DNA of 64,000 nucleotides, taken from positions 372,001 through 436,000 of the forward strand of contig JADJPJ010000002.1 in the NCBI GenBank assembly GCA_016713325.1, read 5' to 3'. The DNA is from Candidatus Flexifilum affinis (lineage in GTDB: Bacteria; Chloroflexota; Anaerolineae; Aggregatilineales; Phototrophicaceae). The notes under the pieces were generated by a model. The model saw only the letters and a program-made list of their open reading frames with translations, was not told the origin of the DNA and ran no database searches. Made by a program: the position numbers and the translations under genes. Below, in pieces: positions 53,940-64,000 of this stretch (positions are counted from its first letter, which is position 1; each line of letters begins with the position of its first letter).

Positions 53940-55085
53940 ATGGAACGCATTTCAGCGGCGGACAACCTGGTTATTGAGCAAGACTCCGAGCGGTGGCGCC
54001 TGCTGGTGGATGGGCAGGGCAGCGGCACGGAGCGCCTGCTGTTCGAGGCCACCCACGACGAGCCGGCACGGTATGTCAGCGCCTTTGCCGTGCGCCGCAA
54101 GCTCCCCGCCGATGGGGCCTTGAACCCACAGCGCATCGAGCGCGTCGTGCTCGGCTGGTCGGAGCAGGATGGTGCCTGGCATCTTGGTCTGGTGCTGGAC
54201 CAGGCGCTCGCCGAGGAACGTGGCAGCCGCTGGTGCGGCCTGGCGACCTGGCGCGACCCGAACGGTGCGACCTTCCAGGAAGTCGCGGGGCATGCGGGGC
54301 AGTCGCTGGCCAACAAGCTGGCGCGTCCGTTCGCCGTGGTGCCGCCCAAGCAGTCTATCCTTCAGAGCGCGCAGCGGATGACCACGCCGGTCGATACCTC
54401 CGAGGTGCGCCAGCCGATTCCGCAGCCGGACCTGCCGCTCAAGTTCGAGCAGTGGACGCTGCAACCCGTCCCCGGCCACGGCCTGGAATTCGCGCTGTCG
54501 CCCTCGTGGGCGCGTTCGCGGTTCGTCCGCGCTGGCTGGTATGTCATCCTGACGGGCATTTTCGCCGTGCTCACCCTGACCACGCTGACCAGCGGCATCG
54601 CCTATCCGCGTCCGGAATTTCTGGTGCTGCTCGGCGGCGTTTCGATCGTCATCATGATCCTGGCCGTGCTGGTGACCCTGATCGGCGCAGCGCGGCAGCC
54701 GAAGCGCATCATCTTCGATCAGACGGCGCAGGCTGTCGTCTGGCTGCGCGGACGCACGGTCGTGCGACATATCCCGGTGGCCATGGTGAAAGAGATTTAC
54801 GTCAGCCATGTGGTCAGCAAAGTCGGACGGTGGGCGGATAAAGAAGTCCGCCGGGTGCGCCACGGGGAGCTCAATCTGCTGCTGGATGCCGAGAAGGGCG
54901 ATTCGTTCGTGCATGTCCTGACCCAGCAACGCACCGACGAGACTATCCCCGTCACCGACGATCCACTGGACGAAGAAGGCGTAACACCGCTGACCGTCTT
55001 CAATGCTCGCACCCAACTACAAAGCGCGGCCCTGGCAATCGCCGAGACGATGCGGTTGCCGGCCAGCTACGACAAGCGGCTGTAG
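53940..55085 (+). CDS. Hypothetical membrane protein with two transmembrane helices
   Basis: A 381-residue protein without a recognised family. Residues 1-200 are a soluble domain with Trp/Gly-rich strands (VVLGWSEQDGAWHLGLVL). Two membrane helices lie at about 200-245 (GWYVILTGIFAVLTLTTLTS and LVLLGGVSIVIMILAVLVTL). The C-terminal 130 residues look like a PH-type beta domain (IIFDQTAQAVVWLRGRTVVR). Both soluble parts should be on the cytoplasmic side. The neighbours give no hint of role. Confidence 0.62.
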   Translation: MERISAADNLVIEQDSERWRLLVDGQGSGTERLLFEATHDEPARYVSAFAVRRKLPADGALNPQRIERVVLGWSEQDGAWHLGLVLDQALAEERGSRWCGLATWRDPNGATFQEVAGHAGQSLANKLARPFAVVPPKQSILQSAQRMTTPVDTSEVRQPIPQPDLPLKFEQWTLQPVPGHGLEFALSPSWARSRFVRAGWYVILTGIFAVLTLTTLTSGIAYPRPEFLVLLGGVSIVIMILAVLVTLIGAARQPKRIIFDQTAQAVVWLRGRTVVRHIPVAMVKEIYVSHVVSKVGRWADKEVRRVRHGELNLLLDAEKGDSFVHVLTQQRTDETIPVTDDPLDEEGVTPLTVFNARTQLQSAALAIAETMRLPASYDKRL

Positions 55086-55115
55086 ATCCGAGTCAAGCGA
55101 TCCGAGAAAGGAGCG

Positions 55116-55197
55116 GTGGGCGCACACATTGGTGCGCCCCTACAACCGAGCCTGTTCACCCACTCTGGCGTAGGGGTGGGCCAATGTATGTGCCCAC
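55116..55197. repeat. MITE-like element with ~28-bp inverted ends
   Basis: The left arm (55116-55143, starting GTGGGCGCACACATTGG and ending GCCCCTAC) is an imperfect inverted copy of the right arm (55170-55197, starting GTAGGGGTGGGCCAATG). It belongs to the GTAGGGG family. The rest of the 314-base gap to surE is AT-rich with no gene seen. Confidence 0.7.
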
Positions 55198-55399
55198 CCA
55201 CAGCAAGGGCTCTTGCAACCACGCTTTGCGGGATGAGATCGCCGACCGTACTCCTGTTCATTTCGGTTGGGCAGAGTGGGTTCTTTAAATCTTCGGATGA
55301 ATTGAGTTAAAATTGATGATACTCTGTTTTCAGAGCGGACTCCCGGTGATAGCATCGTGAGACCGTTTCGTATCGTTATGGTTCAGAATCGACAAACTC

Positions 55400-56293
55400 A
55401 TGAGTGAACGTCCCCTTATCCTCTTCACCAACGACGATGGCTTTTCCTCCCCAGGGTTGTGGGCGGCCGTCCATGCGTTCGCCGACCTCGGCGATATCCT
55501 GGTCGCCGCGCCGCGCGAGCAGCAGAGCGGCACCGGTCGCAGCATGCCGATCAGCAGCTCGGGGCGCATCCACGAAGAGGAGCGTGATATCGCAGGCGTG
55601 ACGCGCAAGGTGTACTCGGTCGAAGGGACACCGGCGCAGTCCGTGCAGCATGCCGTCTTCGAACTGGCCGACCGCCTGCCGGCGCTGTGCGTCTCCGGCA
55701 TCAACTACGGCGAGAATACCGGCAATGGCGTGACCATTTCCGGGACGGTTGGCGCGGCGCTGGAAGCGGCAAGTCTGGGCATTCCCTCCATCGCCGTTTC
55801 ACAGCAGACGCCGCAAGACCTGCATCTCTCCTACTCGAACAACGTCGACTTCAGCGTCGCCGCGCATTTCGCGCGCCGGTTTGGCGAATGGCTGATCGAC
55901 AGCGACCGGCCCGATGACGTCGACGTGCTGAAGCTCGACCTGCCGATGGGAGCGACGACCGAGACCGAATGGCGCGTCACGCGTCTGTCGCGCCGCCGCG
56001 TCTACTGGCCGTCGCGGCCGGAGCGCATCGCGCTGTCCGATGTCGGCCGGATGGGCTACAGCTATAAACTGGACGCTCACAAGGCCGAGCCGGACTCCGA
56101 TGTCTATGTGGTGCTGCACGAGAAAATGGTCTCGCTGACCCCGATCAGCCTGGATATGACCTCGCGCACCGACCCGTACCGTCTGCGCCAGCTTCTGACG
56201 GGCGAACGCGTCTATGCCGAGAAGGCGCAGGGACAGACCTCCGTAGAGATAGAAGAACTGAAGGTCGCCATCAATGGGGCGAAGAAGAAGTAA
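55400..56293 (+). CDS. surE: 5'-nucleotidase SurE
   Basis: A 297-residue divalent-metal phosphatase acting on nucleoside 5'/3'-monophosphates. It has the signature TNDDG (10-14), ILVAAPREQQSGTGRS, YSVEGTPAQSVQHAV and VSGINYGENTGNGVTISGTV with the metal-binding Asn and Thr positions. It is about 40 residues longer than typical SurE at the C-terminus (Lys-rich end). No strong ribosome-binding site precedes the ATG. Confidence 0.9.
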   Translation: MSERPLILFTNDDGFSSPGLWAAVHAFADLGDILVAAPREQQSGTGRSMPISSSGRIHEEERDIAGVTRKVYSVEGTPAQSVQHAVFELADRLPALCVSGINYGENTGNGVTISGTVGAALEAASLGIPSIAVSQQTPQDLHLSYSNNVDFSVAAHFARRFGEWLIDSDRPDDVDVLKLDLPMGATTETEWRVTRLSRRRVYWPSRPERIALSDVGRMGYSYKLDAHKAEPDSDVYVVLHEKMVSLTPISLDMTSRTDPYRLRQLLTGERVYAEKAQGQTSVEIEELKVAINGAKKK

Positions 56294-56310
56294 GGGACGA
56301 GAGACGAGAA

Positions 56311-56331
56311 ATGAGGAATGAGGAATGAGGA
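56311..56331 (+). repeat. Three perfect tandem copies of ATGAGGA
   Basis: The 7-mer ATGAGGA is repeated three times head to tail between surE and the PPC-domain gene, followed by AAAACCTCA, which can pair with the last copy. It looks like replication slippage. Confidence 0.7.
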
Positions 56332-56406
56332 AAAACCTCACCGCCTGCGAAACTGACGCGTTCCTCTTTTCTGCTTGCCTACGAGCGACGGCTCAGGCGT
56401 AATCTC

Positions 56407-57546
56407 GTGGCTACCGCTCGCCTGCTGCGCATGCCCGCGCGCAGCCTGTTCCTTGCATGCCTCCTTTTCTTTTCGCTGACCCTCGCCGCACCGGCTGGCC
56501 TGAACGCTCAGGAGGCGGCGCCGAATGCGCTGGCCTATGGCGTGACGGCGCGCGGGCAGATCAGCGATGCACAGTCGCGGGCGGTCTACACCTTCGACGG
56601 CCTGCGCGGTGACGTGGTCAGCCTGTCGCTGTCGATCACCGGCGGCGATCTGGAGCCGATGCTGCTGCTCTTCGACAGCGGCGCGGGGCTGGTCGACCTG
56701 CCGGATCAGGCGCCGGGCCGTGATGTGCGCGTCAGCTCTTTCGTCATCCCCACCTCCGACGTCTACCGTGTGGTCGTCACCCGCTACGGCGACCGTCTGG
56801 GCACCACCTCTGGTGACTTTTCGCTGACCCTGAATCGGATCGGCGTCAGTTCGCAGCAGGGGAGCGTGCTGCGCTATGGCGATTCGGTCTACAACGCCGT
56901 CGACGACGACAACCCCCGTGTGTTCTACAGCTTCCAGGGTGCGCGCGGAGATGTGGTCAACGTGCTGATGCAGCGCGCCTCCGGCAACCTGGACCCAACG
57001 CTTCAGCTTGTCAACAGCAGGTCGGAGGTGATGGCCGAGAACGACGACCGACCTGGATCGACCGATGCGGCGATCAGCGCCTATACCCTGCGCGAAGATG
57101 GGGTGTATGCCATTATCGCCTCGCGCTATGGGGAGGAGTCCGGCCCGAGTCAGGGGGCCTTCGTGCTGACCCTGACGACTGGCGAACAGAGCGGGCTGGG
57201 CGGCAGCATCGAGTTCGCCATCGCGCTGACGCCGGGGACGCCGGTTCGGGGGAGCATTGGCAGCGCGCGGCAGATGCAGATCTACCGCTTCGAGGGGCGG
57301 CGGGGCCAGAGTGTCACGGTGCGCATGGACCGGCGCGGTGGGGATCTCGACTCGCTGGTGATCATTGCCGACGCCGCCGGGCGCGAACTGATCGAGGACG
57401 ACGACACCGGTGGCGGTCAGAACGCGGCGATCATCGACTTCCAACTGCCGGCGGATGGTGTGTACCTGGTGCTGGCGACGCGCTTCGAGCGGAATGCCGG
57501 GACGACGGCTGGAGAGTACGAGCTGAGTGTGACAGTGGCGGAGTAG
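56407..57546 (+). CDS. Secreted protein of three PPC-like domains
   Basis: A 379-residue protein starting at GTG, with a signal peptide to about residue 36 (GLNAQEA). The mature part is three repeats of the bacterial pre-peptidase C-terminal (PPC) beta domain, about 42-140, 150-250 and 258-378. Each has AxYTF/FYSF/IYRF, RGDVVxxxx, LDPxLxLx and DGVYxxIxxRxxxxxGxxxG elements. PPC domains are usually attached to secreted peptidases; here no catalytic domain is present, so it may be a free binding protein. No ribosome-binding site is obvious. Confidence 0.8.
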   Translation: MATARLLRMPARSLFLACLLFFSLTLAAPAGLNAQEAAPNALAYGVTARGQISDAQSRAVYTFDGLRGDVVSLSLSITGGDLEPMLLLFDSGAGLVDLPDQAPGRDVRVSSFVIPTSDVYRVVVTRYGDRLGTTSGDFSLTLNRIGVSSQQGSVLRYGDSVYNAVDDDNPRVFYSFQGARGDVVNVLMQRASGNLDPTLQLVNSRSEVMAENDDRPGSTDAAISAYTLREDGVYAIIASRYGEESGPSQGAFVLTLTTGEQSGLGGSIEFAIALTPGTPVRGSIGSARQMQIYRFEGRRGQSVTVRMDRRGGDLDSLVIIADAAGRELIEDDDTGGGQNAAIIDFQLPADGVYLVLATRFERNAGTTAGEYELSVTVAE

Positions 57547-57556
57547 GGAAGGCGGT

Positions 57557-57597
57557 TGGAGGCAACCTCCACCGGGCGTTTCGCGAAATGCCCCTAC
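57557..57597. repeat. Short hairpin repeat of the CCCCTAC family
   Basis: TGGAGG-CAA-CCTCCA (57557-57571) is followed by GGGCGTTTCG-CGAAATGCCC (57574-57593), a palindrome with one wobble, ending CCCCTAC. It follows the PPC gene and may terminate transcription. Confidence 0.6.
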
Positions 57598-57645
57598 GGC
57601 TCTGGCGTTATCGGGCCGTAGTCCGCGCGAAAAGCGGGACGATGC

Positions 57646-57651
57646 TATAGT
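57646..57651 (+). promoter_or_regulatory. -10 element six bases before the 57658 start codon
   Basis: TATAGT is followed by six bases and ATGATG. As at priA, this spacing implies leaderless transcription. Confidence 0.5.
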
Positions 57652-57657
57652 ATCCGC

Positions 57658-58485
57658 ATGATGAACATTCCTCGTGATCAGGTGAAGATTCAGGCGAGCT
57701 ACACCCAGACCACTGCGGCACTGGGGGCGGCGGCGCTGATCCTGGGCATCGCGACGGCGGCGACTCTCCTGTTCGGCGACGGTGACCCCCAGGCGCTGCT
57801 GGCACTGTTCGCCACGCTGGGCGTGGTGTGGCTGCTGATCGTGGGAGTGATCGGCCTCAACGACTGGCGGTTGGTGCGCCGGGAACGCCGCGACGCCGAA
57901 GCGCTGCTGGCGGGCGACTCCTGGGCCGAGTGGCGCTGGTCGCCCGAGGAATGGCGTCGGGAGATCGAACAGCAGCGAGCCGACCTCGAGAAGTGGAAGG
58001 TGTTTCAGCGCAAGTGGGCGCCAGTCATGACCGGCATCGCGACCGTGGCGGTGGCCGGCACACTGGCGGCGATCGTGCTGATCGCGGGCGATGACATGCC
58101 GGCAAATCTGCGTGGCTTCATGTTCGGGCTGGCAGGCTTCCTGGCTCTGCTGGTGATCGCGCTGTCGGTGGGCGGGCTGCAACGCGAGCGGCGGAAACGC
58201 GAGCGCCGCCTGGAGCGATCAGAAGCGGCGCCGGCCCCACGCATCCGCTTCGGCGAATACGGTCTCTATCACGAGGTTGACGGTCACACCTCGCTGCGCA
58301 ATCTTCACCATGTCACGTTCTCGGCGAAGCAAAACCAGATGGCGTTTCACATTCGCCATGAAGGGCCGGCCGGCTCAAGCCGCACGCATCCGACCCACCT
58401 GCCGGTGCCGGAGGCTCATCTGGACGACGCCCCGGCGCTGGCCCGGCGCTACAACCGGGATGGCCCTGGCGACCGCGACACCTGA
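57658..58485 (+). CDS. Hypothetical membrane protein with four transmembrane helices
   Basis: A 275-residue protein with two pairs of membrane helices (about 20-65 and 120-170) separated by a charged cytoplasmic loop (WSPEEWRREIEQQRADLEKW). The C-terminal ~100 residues are a His-rich soluble domain (YGLYHEVDGHTSLRNLHHVT). No family was recognised. A second ATG directly follows the first. Confidence 0.6.
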   Translation: MMNIPRDQVKIQASYTQTTAALGAAALILGIATAATLLFGDGDPQALLALFATLGVVWLLIVGVIGLNDWRLVRRERRDAEALLAGDSWAEWRWSPEEWRREIEQQRADLEKWKVFQRKWAPVMTGIATVAVAGTLAAIVLIAGDDMPANLRGFMFGLAGFLALLVIALSVGGLQRERRKRERRLERSEAAPAPRIRFGEYGLYHEVDGHTSLRNLHHVTFSAKQNQMAFHIRHEGPAGSSRTHPTHLPVPEAHLDDAPALARRYNRDGPGDRDT

Positions 58486-59514
58486 TTAGCGCTGCGAGAG
58501 GCGACTCCGCTTATTTGGGTGGCCCATCCCCGTCTGGCAAAATAGCCCGCACGTATTCCGCGCGTTCAAAGGCGCTGGCGTTCCTGGCGTGGAACTGTCG
58601 CATGATCCCTGCATACTGACAACTGACGTGTAGTCGTTTCTGTCCATCCACTGCCGCAGGTCGCGGTCGATGATGCTCAGGTAATCAATCCCGCGCTCCA
58701 GCAGCACCGAAGCCAGCAGGGTGACCTTCGCGCCGACCATCAGCATCTTCACCACATCCTCGGCGGTGAAAATCCCTCCGGTCGCCGCTAGATCCGGCTT
58801 GACGTAGCCGCACAGAATGGCGATCCAATGGAGGGGCAGACGCGAATCCGACGGGCCGCCGAAGGGGATCGCTGACTTCACCGCCAGCGTCACCGGGTCG
58901 AAATCTGGCTGAACGAAACGATTGAAGAGCACCAGCCCGTCGGCGCCGGCGAAATCCAACCGTCTGGCCAGGCTGGCCAGGTTGGTGAAGTAGGGGGTGA
59001 GCTTGACGGCCACCGGAATCTTGACCACCGCCTTCACCATCCTGAGGATGGTCAGGTACAGATCTTCAAGGTGGGCGGAAGGCTGATCCATGTTCGCGGG
59101 AATGTGATAGATGCTCAGCTCCAACGCGTCGGCGCCGGCTTCTTCAACACTCTGGGCGACTTCCGCCCAATTGCCGAGCGATGCGCAGTTCAGGCTGGCG
59201 ATGATCGGAATGCCGACGGTTTCCTTGCATCTCCGGATGTGGCTCACATAGTCCTGGAGCCCCGTGTGGAACTGCTTTTGGGCGGGGAACAGGGCGAGCG
59301 CATCTGCTGGAGTGGCTTTGGGATGGGCCTGGTAGTAGTCGAAGAGCTGCTGTTCCAGCCGCAGTTGTTCCTCGAACAGCGAGTAAAGGACTATGGCGCC
59401 GGCGCCTGCCTCTTCCATGCGTCTGATGTTGTCAAGGTTCTTCGAAAGGGGCAGCGCAGAGACAATCAGAGGAGAGCGCAAATTCAAATGAAGATATTTT
59501 GTGTCGAGGTTCAT
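58486..59514 (-). CDS. Dihydroorotate dehydrogenase-like flavoprotein, 3' frameshift
   Basis: A FMN-barrel protein of the DHOD-like group often found with fermentative carbon genes. It has LRSPLIVSALPLSKNLDNIR, IPIIASLNCASLGNW, VKLTPYFTNLASLARR and AATGGIFTAEDVVKMLMVGA. As read, it has 342 residues with a nonsense tail after QGS (near 58604). Inserting one base there gives MRQFHARNASAFERAEYVRA and ends at a TAA at 58511-58513, the family-like C-terminus. So one base is missing here. It lies downstream of the two-domain PFK on the same strand. Confidence 0.82.
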   Translation of the reverse strand: MNLDTKYLHLNLRSPLIVSALPLSKNLDNIRRMEEAGAGAIVLYSLFEEQLRLEQQLFDYYQAHPKATPADALALFPAQKQFHTGLQDYVSHIRRCKETVGIPIIASLNCASLGNWAEVAQSVEEAGADALELSIYHIPANMDQPSAHLEDLYLTILRMVKAVVKIPVAVKLTPYFTNLASLARRLDFAGADGLVLFNRFVQPDFDPVTLAVKSAIPFGGPSDSRLPLHWIAILCGYVKPDLAATGGIFTAEDVVKMLMVGAKVTLLASVLLERGIDYLSIIDRDLRQWMDRNDYTSVVSMQGSCDSSTPGTPAPLNARNTCGLFCQTGMGHPNKRSRLSQR

Positions 59515-59581
59515 CGTTGCTTTTCAACCTCGCATTCTTGTGCCAGTGAGGGCTCCGGACCGGAGCCTGGACTTCTCAATC

Positions 59582-59613
59582 GGGCGCCCACATGAAAATT
59601 CACGTGGGCGCCC
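59582..59613 (-). terminator. Hairpin after the two-domain PFK gene
   Basis: GGGCGCCCAC (59582-59591) pairs with GTGGGCGCCC (59604-59613), 11 bases after the PFK stop. A second palindrome, GGCTCCGG-A-CCGGAGCC, follows at 59551-59567. Neither has a good T tract. Confidence 0.5.
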
Positions 59614-59623
59614 AGTGCGACGC

Positions 59624-61891
<2,268 letters not shown>

Positions 61892-62026
61892 AGTCGCTAC
61901 GGTCCTTTACGGTTCTTAGCTTGTCGTTTGAACGGCGAATGCCGGTGCTCTCAGGGTCTGCACAGGTGCAGGATATTGGTTCCGGGTCGCGCCTCTGAAG
62001 CTGCCTTGATCGCCGTCAAACGACCG

Positions 62027-62065
62027 TGTTCATCTCATGCGGGGCATGCCCACATGAGATGAACA
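62027..62065 (-). terminator. Hairpin after the PPi-type PFK gene
   Basis: TGTTCATCTCATG (62027-62039) and CATGAGATGAACA (62053-62065) form a perfect 13-bp stem with GGG-CATG-CCC inside, 18 bases after the PFK stop. The following sequence on the minus strand is only weakly T-rich. Confidence 0.6.
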
Positions 62066-62082
62066 GATTGCAGACCGGACGA

Positions 62083-63231
62083 TCAGGTCAGGAACATGGG
62101 CATCCCCAGCACGTGACGGATGCGCGGACGATAGCAGTCGGTGTCGTAGAGCTCGGCCACGTTGACGCGCTTCTTGCCCTGCGCCAACGTCGAAATCGGA
62201 ACATCGCTGTAGACGCCGCGCTGCAGGCAGACCAGACGCCCCGATTCTCCTCGTTCGACCAGGCTCATAGCCATGTGGGCGAAGTTCGCCGCGACCATCA
62301 GATCGAGCGAGTCTGGCGCGCCGCTGCGCATCAGGTAAGAAAGCTGCTGGTAAATGATATTTTGCCCGGTGATCTGTTTCAGCATGTCTCCGACGTACTG
62401 GCCAATTCCTCCCAGCTTGCGATGCCCGAAGGCATCGGCAGGACCGCCTTCGACAATCTCGCCTTCCATGGGGTAGGCGCCTTCCGAAACGGTCAGCATC
62501 GCGTAGTTGCTCGGATTGCTGGTCTTATCCTCCAGGATCAGCGCGGCCAGTTTATGGACGTCGAAGGGTACCTCGGAAATCAGCGCCCGGTCCACGCCGG
62601 CAAGGTAGGCCGCGATCAGCGAGGTCTCGCCCGAATTGCGGCCAAACAACTCAACCACGGCGATGCGCTCGTGCGATCCCGCCGAGGTGCGCAGGGCATG
62701 GATGAATTCCACGCTGCGGGTGACGGCGGTCGAGAACCCGATACAGTAGTCGGTGCCATAGACGTCATTGTCCATCGTCTTGGGGATGCCGATCACCCGC
62801 ATCCCTTCGCGTGACAGCCGTTCGCCATAGCTGAGGGTGTCGTCACCGCCGATGGGAATCAGACAGTCGATGCCCAGCTTCTCGATCACATTCAGAATAT
62901 GCGACGTGATGTCCTGCGGCTTCTCGTACGTCTTGCCCGGGTCTCGCAGGAATTCGGGCAAGTCATTGGGCTTCATGCTCCCCGGATTGGTCCGCGAGGT
63001 GTGCAGGAACGTCCCCCCGGTGCGATCGACCCGACGAACCGATTCCTTGTCGAGCGGGATCACCCAATTCTGATAATTGCCGTCGTCCGGATTGATCTGC
63101 ACCAATCCCATCCAACCCCGGCGGATTCCGAGGACCTCATAGCCGTTGTCGATTGCCCGGTTCACTATTGCTTTGATTGCAGGGTTGAGACCTGGAACAT
63201 CTCCACCCCCGGTCAGGACACCAATGCGCAT
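62083..63231 (-). CDS. pfp: Single-domain phosphofructokinase of PPi-dependent type
   Basis: A 382-residue PFK that is clearly different from its neighbour. The phosphate-donor signature is GGDDT (128-132, Asp at the residue that is Gly in ATP enzymes) with PKTMDND (150-156, Lys151). In characterised PFKs this Asp/Lys pair goes with pyrophosphate use. FGRNSGE (196) and IGFSTAV fit the same group. With PPi the fructose-6-phosphate/fructose-1,6-bisphosphate step is reversible, so it could serve glycolysis and gluconeogenesis. GAGGA precedes the ATG. The class I aldolase for the next step is divergent across 190 bases. Confidence 0.9.
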   Translation of the reverse strand: MRIGVLTGGGDVPGLNPAIKAIVNRAIDNGYEVLGIRRGWMGLVQINPDDGNYQNWVIPLDKESVRRVDRTGGTFLHTSRTNPGSMKPNDLPEFLRDPGKTYEKPQDITSHILNVIEKLGIDCLIPIGGDDTLSYGERLSREGMRVIGIPKTMDNDVYGTDYCIGFSTAVTRSVEFIHALRTSAGSHERIAVVELFGRNSGETSLIAAYLAGVDRALISEVPFDVHKLAALILEDKTSNPSNYAMLTVSEGAYPMEGEIVEGGPADAFGHRKLGGIGQYVGDMLKQITGQNIIYQQLSYLMRSGAPDSLDLMVAANFAHMAMSLVERGESGRLVCLQRGVYSDVPISTLAQGKKRVNVAELYDTDCYRPRIRHVLGMPMFLT

Positions 63232-63368
63232 CGTAATCCTCGTTTTCTAGTACAAAAATCATCGTTGCATTCATTTTATCCCCTTGCCTGCCCACAAGGG
63301 CCGGCGCAAGCGCAGATTGTGAGGAAGTACAGCCGGCGAGTATGACAAATATCACGGAGTCGTAATGG

Positions 63369-63396
63369 TTGATGAAATGTATACTCTCGTTATAGA
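63369..63396 (+). promoter_or_regulatory. Promoter of the aldolase gene
   Basis: TTGATG (63369-63374) and TATAGA (63391-63396) are 16 bases apart. The -10 lies within the inverted repeat at 63380-63103's counterpart on the right, described in the next entry, so the two signals overlap. Confidence 0.5.
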
Positions 63397-63403
63397 GGGT
63401 ATA
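63380..63403. promoter_or_regulatory. Inverted repeat in the aldolase promoter
   Basis: TATACTCTC (63380-63388) pairs with GAGGGTATA (63395-63403), nine pairs including one G-T, around GTTATA. It overlaps the predicted -10 of the aldolase promoter and may be an operator controlling the glycolytic locus; no regulator was identified. Confidence 0.5.
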
Positions 63404-63421
63404 TACTTAAAGGAAAGTGCC

Positions 63422-64000
63422 ATGACTATTAACGTTGCTCCGTCCACTCACACCCGGCTCGACTTCATCACAGAACTCCTTGGCAGCGAGGCCGACGACC
63501 TTCTCACTCACGTTTGCCAGACCATTGGCAAGGAACGCCTGTATCTCCCCGGCCCAGACAGCGTGACCGAAGTCTGGGGTCATTCCGATCGTAGTCCGCA
63601 AGTCCTGCGGAGTCTTGAACAACTGCATCAGCACGGCCGCCTGGCGGGAACGGGCTACCTCTCGATCCTGCCTATCGACCAGGGCATCGAGCATTCCGGC
63701 GGCGCATCTTTTGCGAAGAATCCCGACTATTTCGACCCCATCAAAATCGTCGAGCTGGCGATTGCGGGCGGCTGCAATGCGGTCGCATCGACCTTTGGAG
63801 TCCTGGGGGCGGTGGCGCGCAAGTATGCCCACAAGATCCCGTTCGTCGCCAAGATCAACCACAACGAGCTGCTGACCTACCCGAACAAGCATGACCAGGT
63901 GATGTTCGGCACGGTGAAGGAAGCCTGGAATCTCGGCGCCGTCGCCGTTGGCGCGACGGTCTATTTCGGATCGCCGGAAAGCACACGGCAGATCGTCGAA
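63422..64000 (+). CDS. fbaB: Class I fructose-bisphosphate aldolase (FbaB type), partial
   Basis: An open frame of 193 codons from the ATG at 63422, running off the window, so the 3' part and probably the Schiff-base lysine region are incomplete. The visible part has [40 protein letters not shown] and [20 protein letters not shown], characteristic of the DhnA/FbaB class I aldolase. It cleaves fructose 1,6-bisphosphate to dihydroxyacetone phosphate and glyceraldehyde 3-phosphate. AAAGGA lies 7 bases before the ATG. It is divergent from the PPi-type PFK gene. Confidence 0.92.
   Translation, partial: MTINVAPSTHTRLDFITELLGSEADDLLTHVCQTIGKERLYLPGPDSVTEVWGHSDRSPQVLRSLEQLHQHGRLAGTGYLSILPIDQGIEHSGGASFAKNPDYFDPIKIVELAIAGGCNAVASTFGVLGAVARKYAHKIPFVAKINHNELLTYPNKHDQVMFGTVKEAWNLGAVAVGATVYFGSPESTRQIVE

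Overview
The window is GC-rich, gene-dense bacterial DNA with short intergenic gaps. The gene content best fits a Chloroflexota bacterium (Anaerolineae-like). Pointers are many lipoproteins and single-pass proteins with Thr/Pro-rich stalks, PD40-propeller lipoproteins, a Tat-exported molybdoenzyme, a primary sigma factor beside a DUF177/YceD gene, and dispersed hairpin repeats between genes. No outer-membrane assembly gene was seen. The taxonomy is inferred from gene content only. No tRNA, rRNA, CRISPR array, transposase or phage gene was recognised. The sequence looks like a draft assembly: there is a nonsense homopolymer block at about 6366-6530 and two single-base frameshifts in otherwise good enzyme genes (about 20356 and 58604).

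Layout. 0.3-3.2 kb: a degenerate protein kinase and a secreted SH3b/glycoside-hydrolase lipoprotein. 3.4-6.4 kb: a metal ABC uptake operon (binding protein with a His-rich loop, ATPase, permease) behind a strong promoter overlapped by a 7-1-7 Fur/Zur-type palindrome. 6.5-14.3 kb: MscL, a PD40 propeller protein, an SRPBCC-PDZ-DinB fusion, a creatininase-family protein, FHA and VWA proteins and an HDAC-fold deacetylase. 14.4-19.7 kb: a PBP1C-like peptidoglycan synthase and two tandem membrane-anchored TPR paralogues. 19.9-28.5 kb: a frameshifted class III aminotransferase, a DHA2 drug exporter with a very clear promoter, a GT2 glycosyltransferase, a PD40 lipoprotein and PriA. 28.7-37.9 kb: a coiled-coil/zinc-ribbon protein, two MFS exporters, YceD, the primary sigma factor, a NUDIX hydrolase, a TIM-barrel protein, a tRNA-dihydrouridine synthase and a TatA/B-like protein. 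38-45 kb: a GT39-type membrane glycosyltransferase whose 3' end is duplicated about 1 kb downstream around a small opposite-strand gene, then a foldase lipoprotein followed by two stalked surface paralogues. 45-58.5 kb: a Tat-exported sulfite-oxidase-fold enzyme, a large LuxR-type ATPase regulator, an MFS exporter, a GNAT acetyltransferase, MutY, SurE, a PPC-domain protein and several membrane proteins.

58.5-64 kb is the most interesting part. It is a carbon-metabolism locus holding a dihydroorotate-dehydrogenase-like flavoprotein, a 755-residue two-domain phosphofructokinase closely resembling animal/fungal PFK-1 (catalytic N-half, degenerate C-half), a separate single-domain PFK carrying the PPi-type active-site signature, and a divergent class I fructose-bisphosphate aldolase that runs off the window. 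ATP-driven (irreversible) and PPi-driven (reversible) fructose-6-phosphate phosphorylation are thus encoded side by side with the next glycolytic enzyme.
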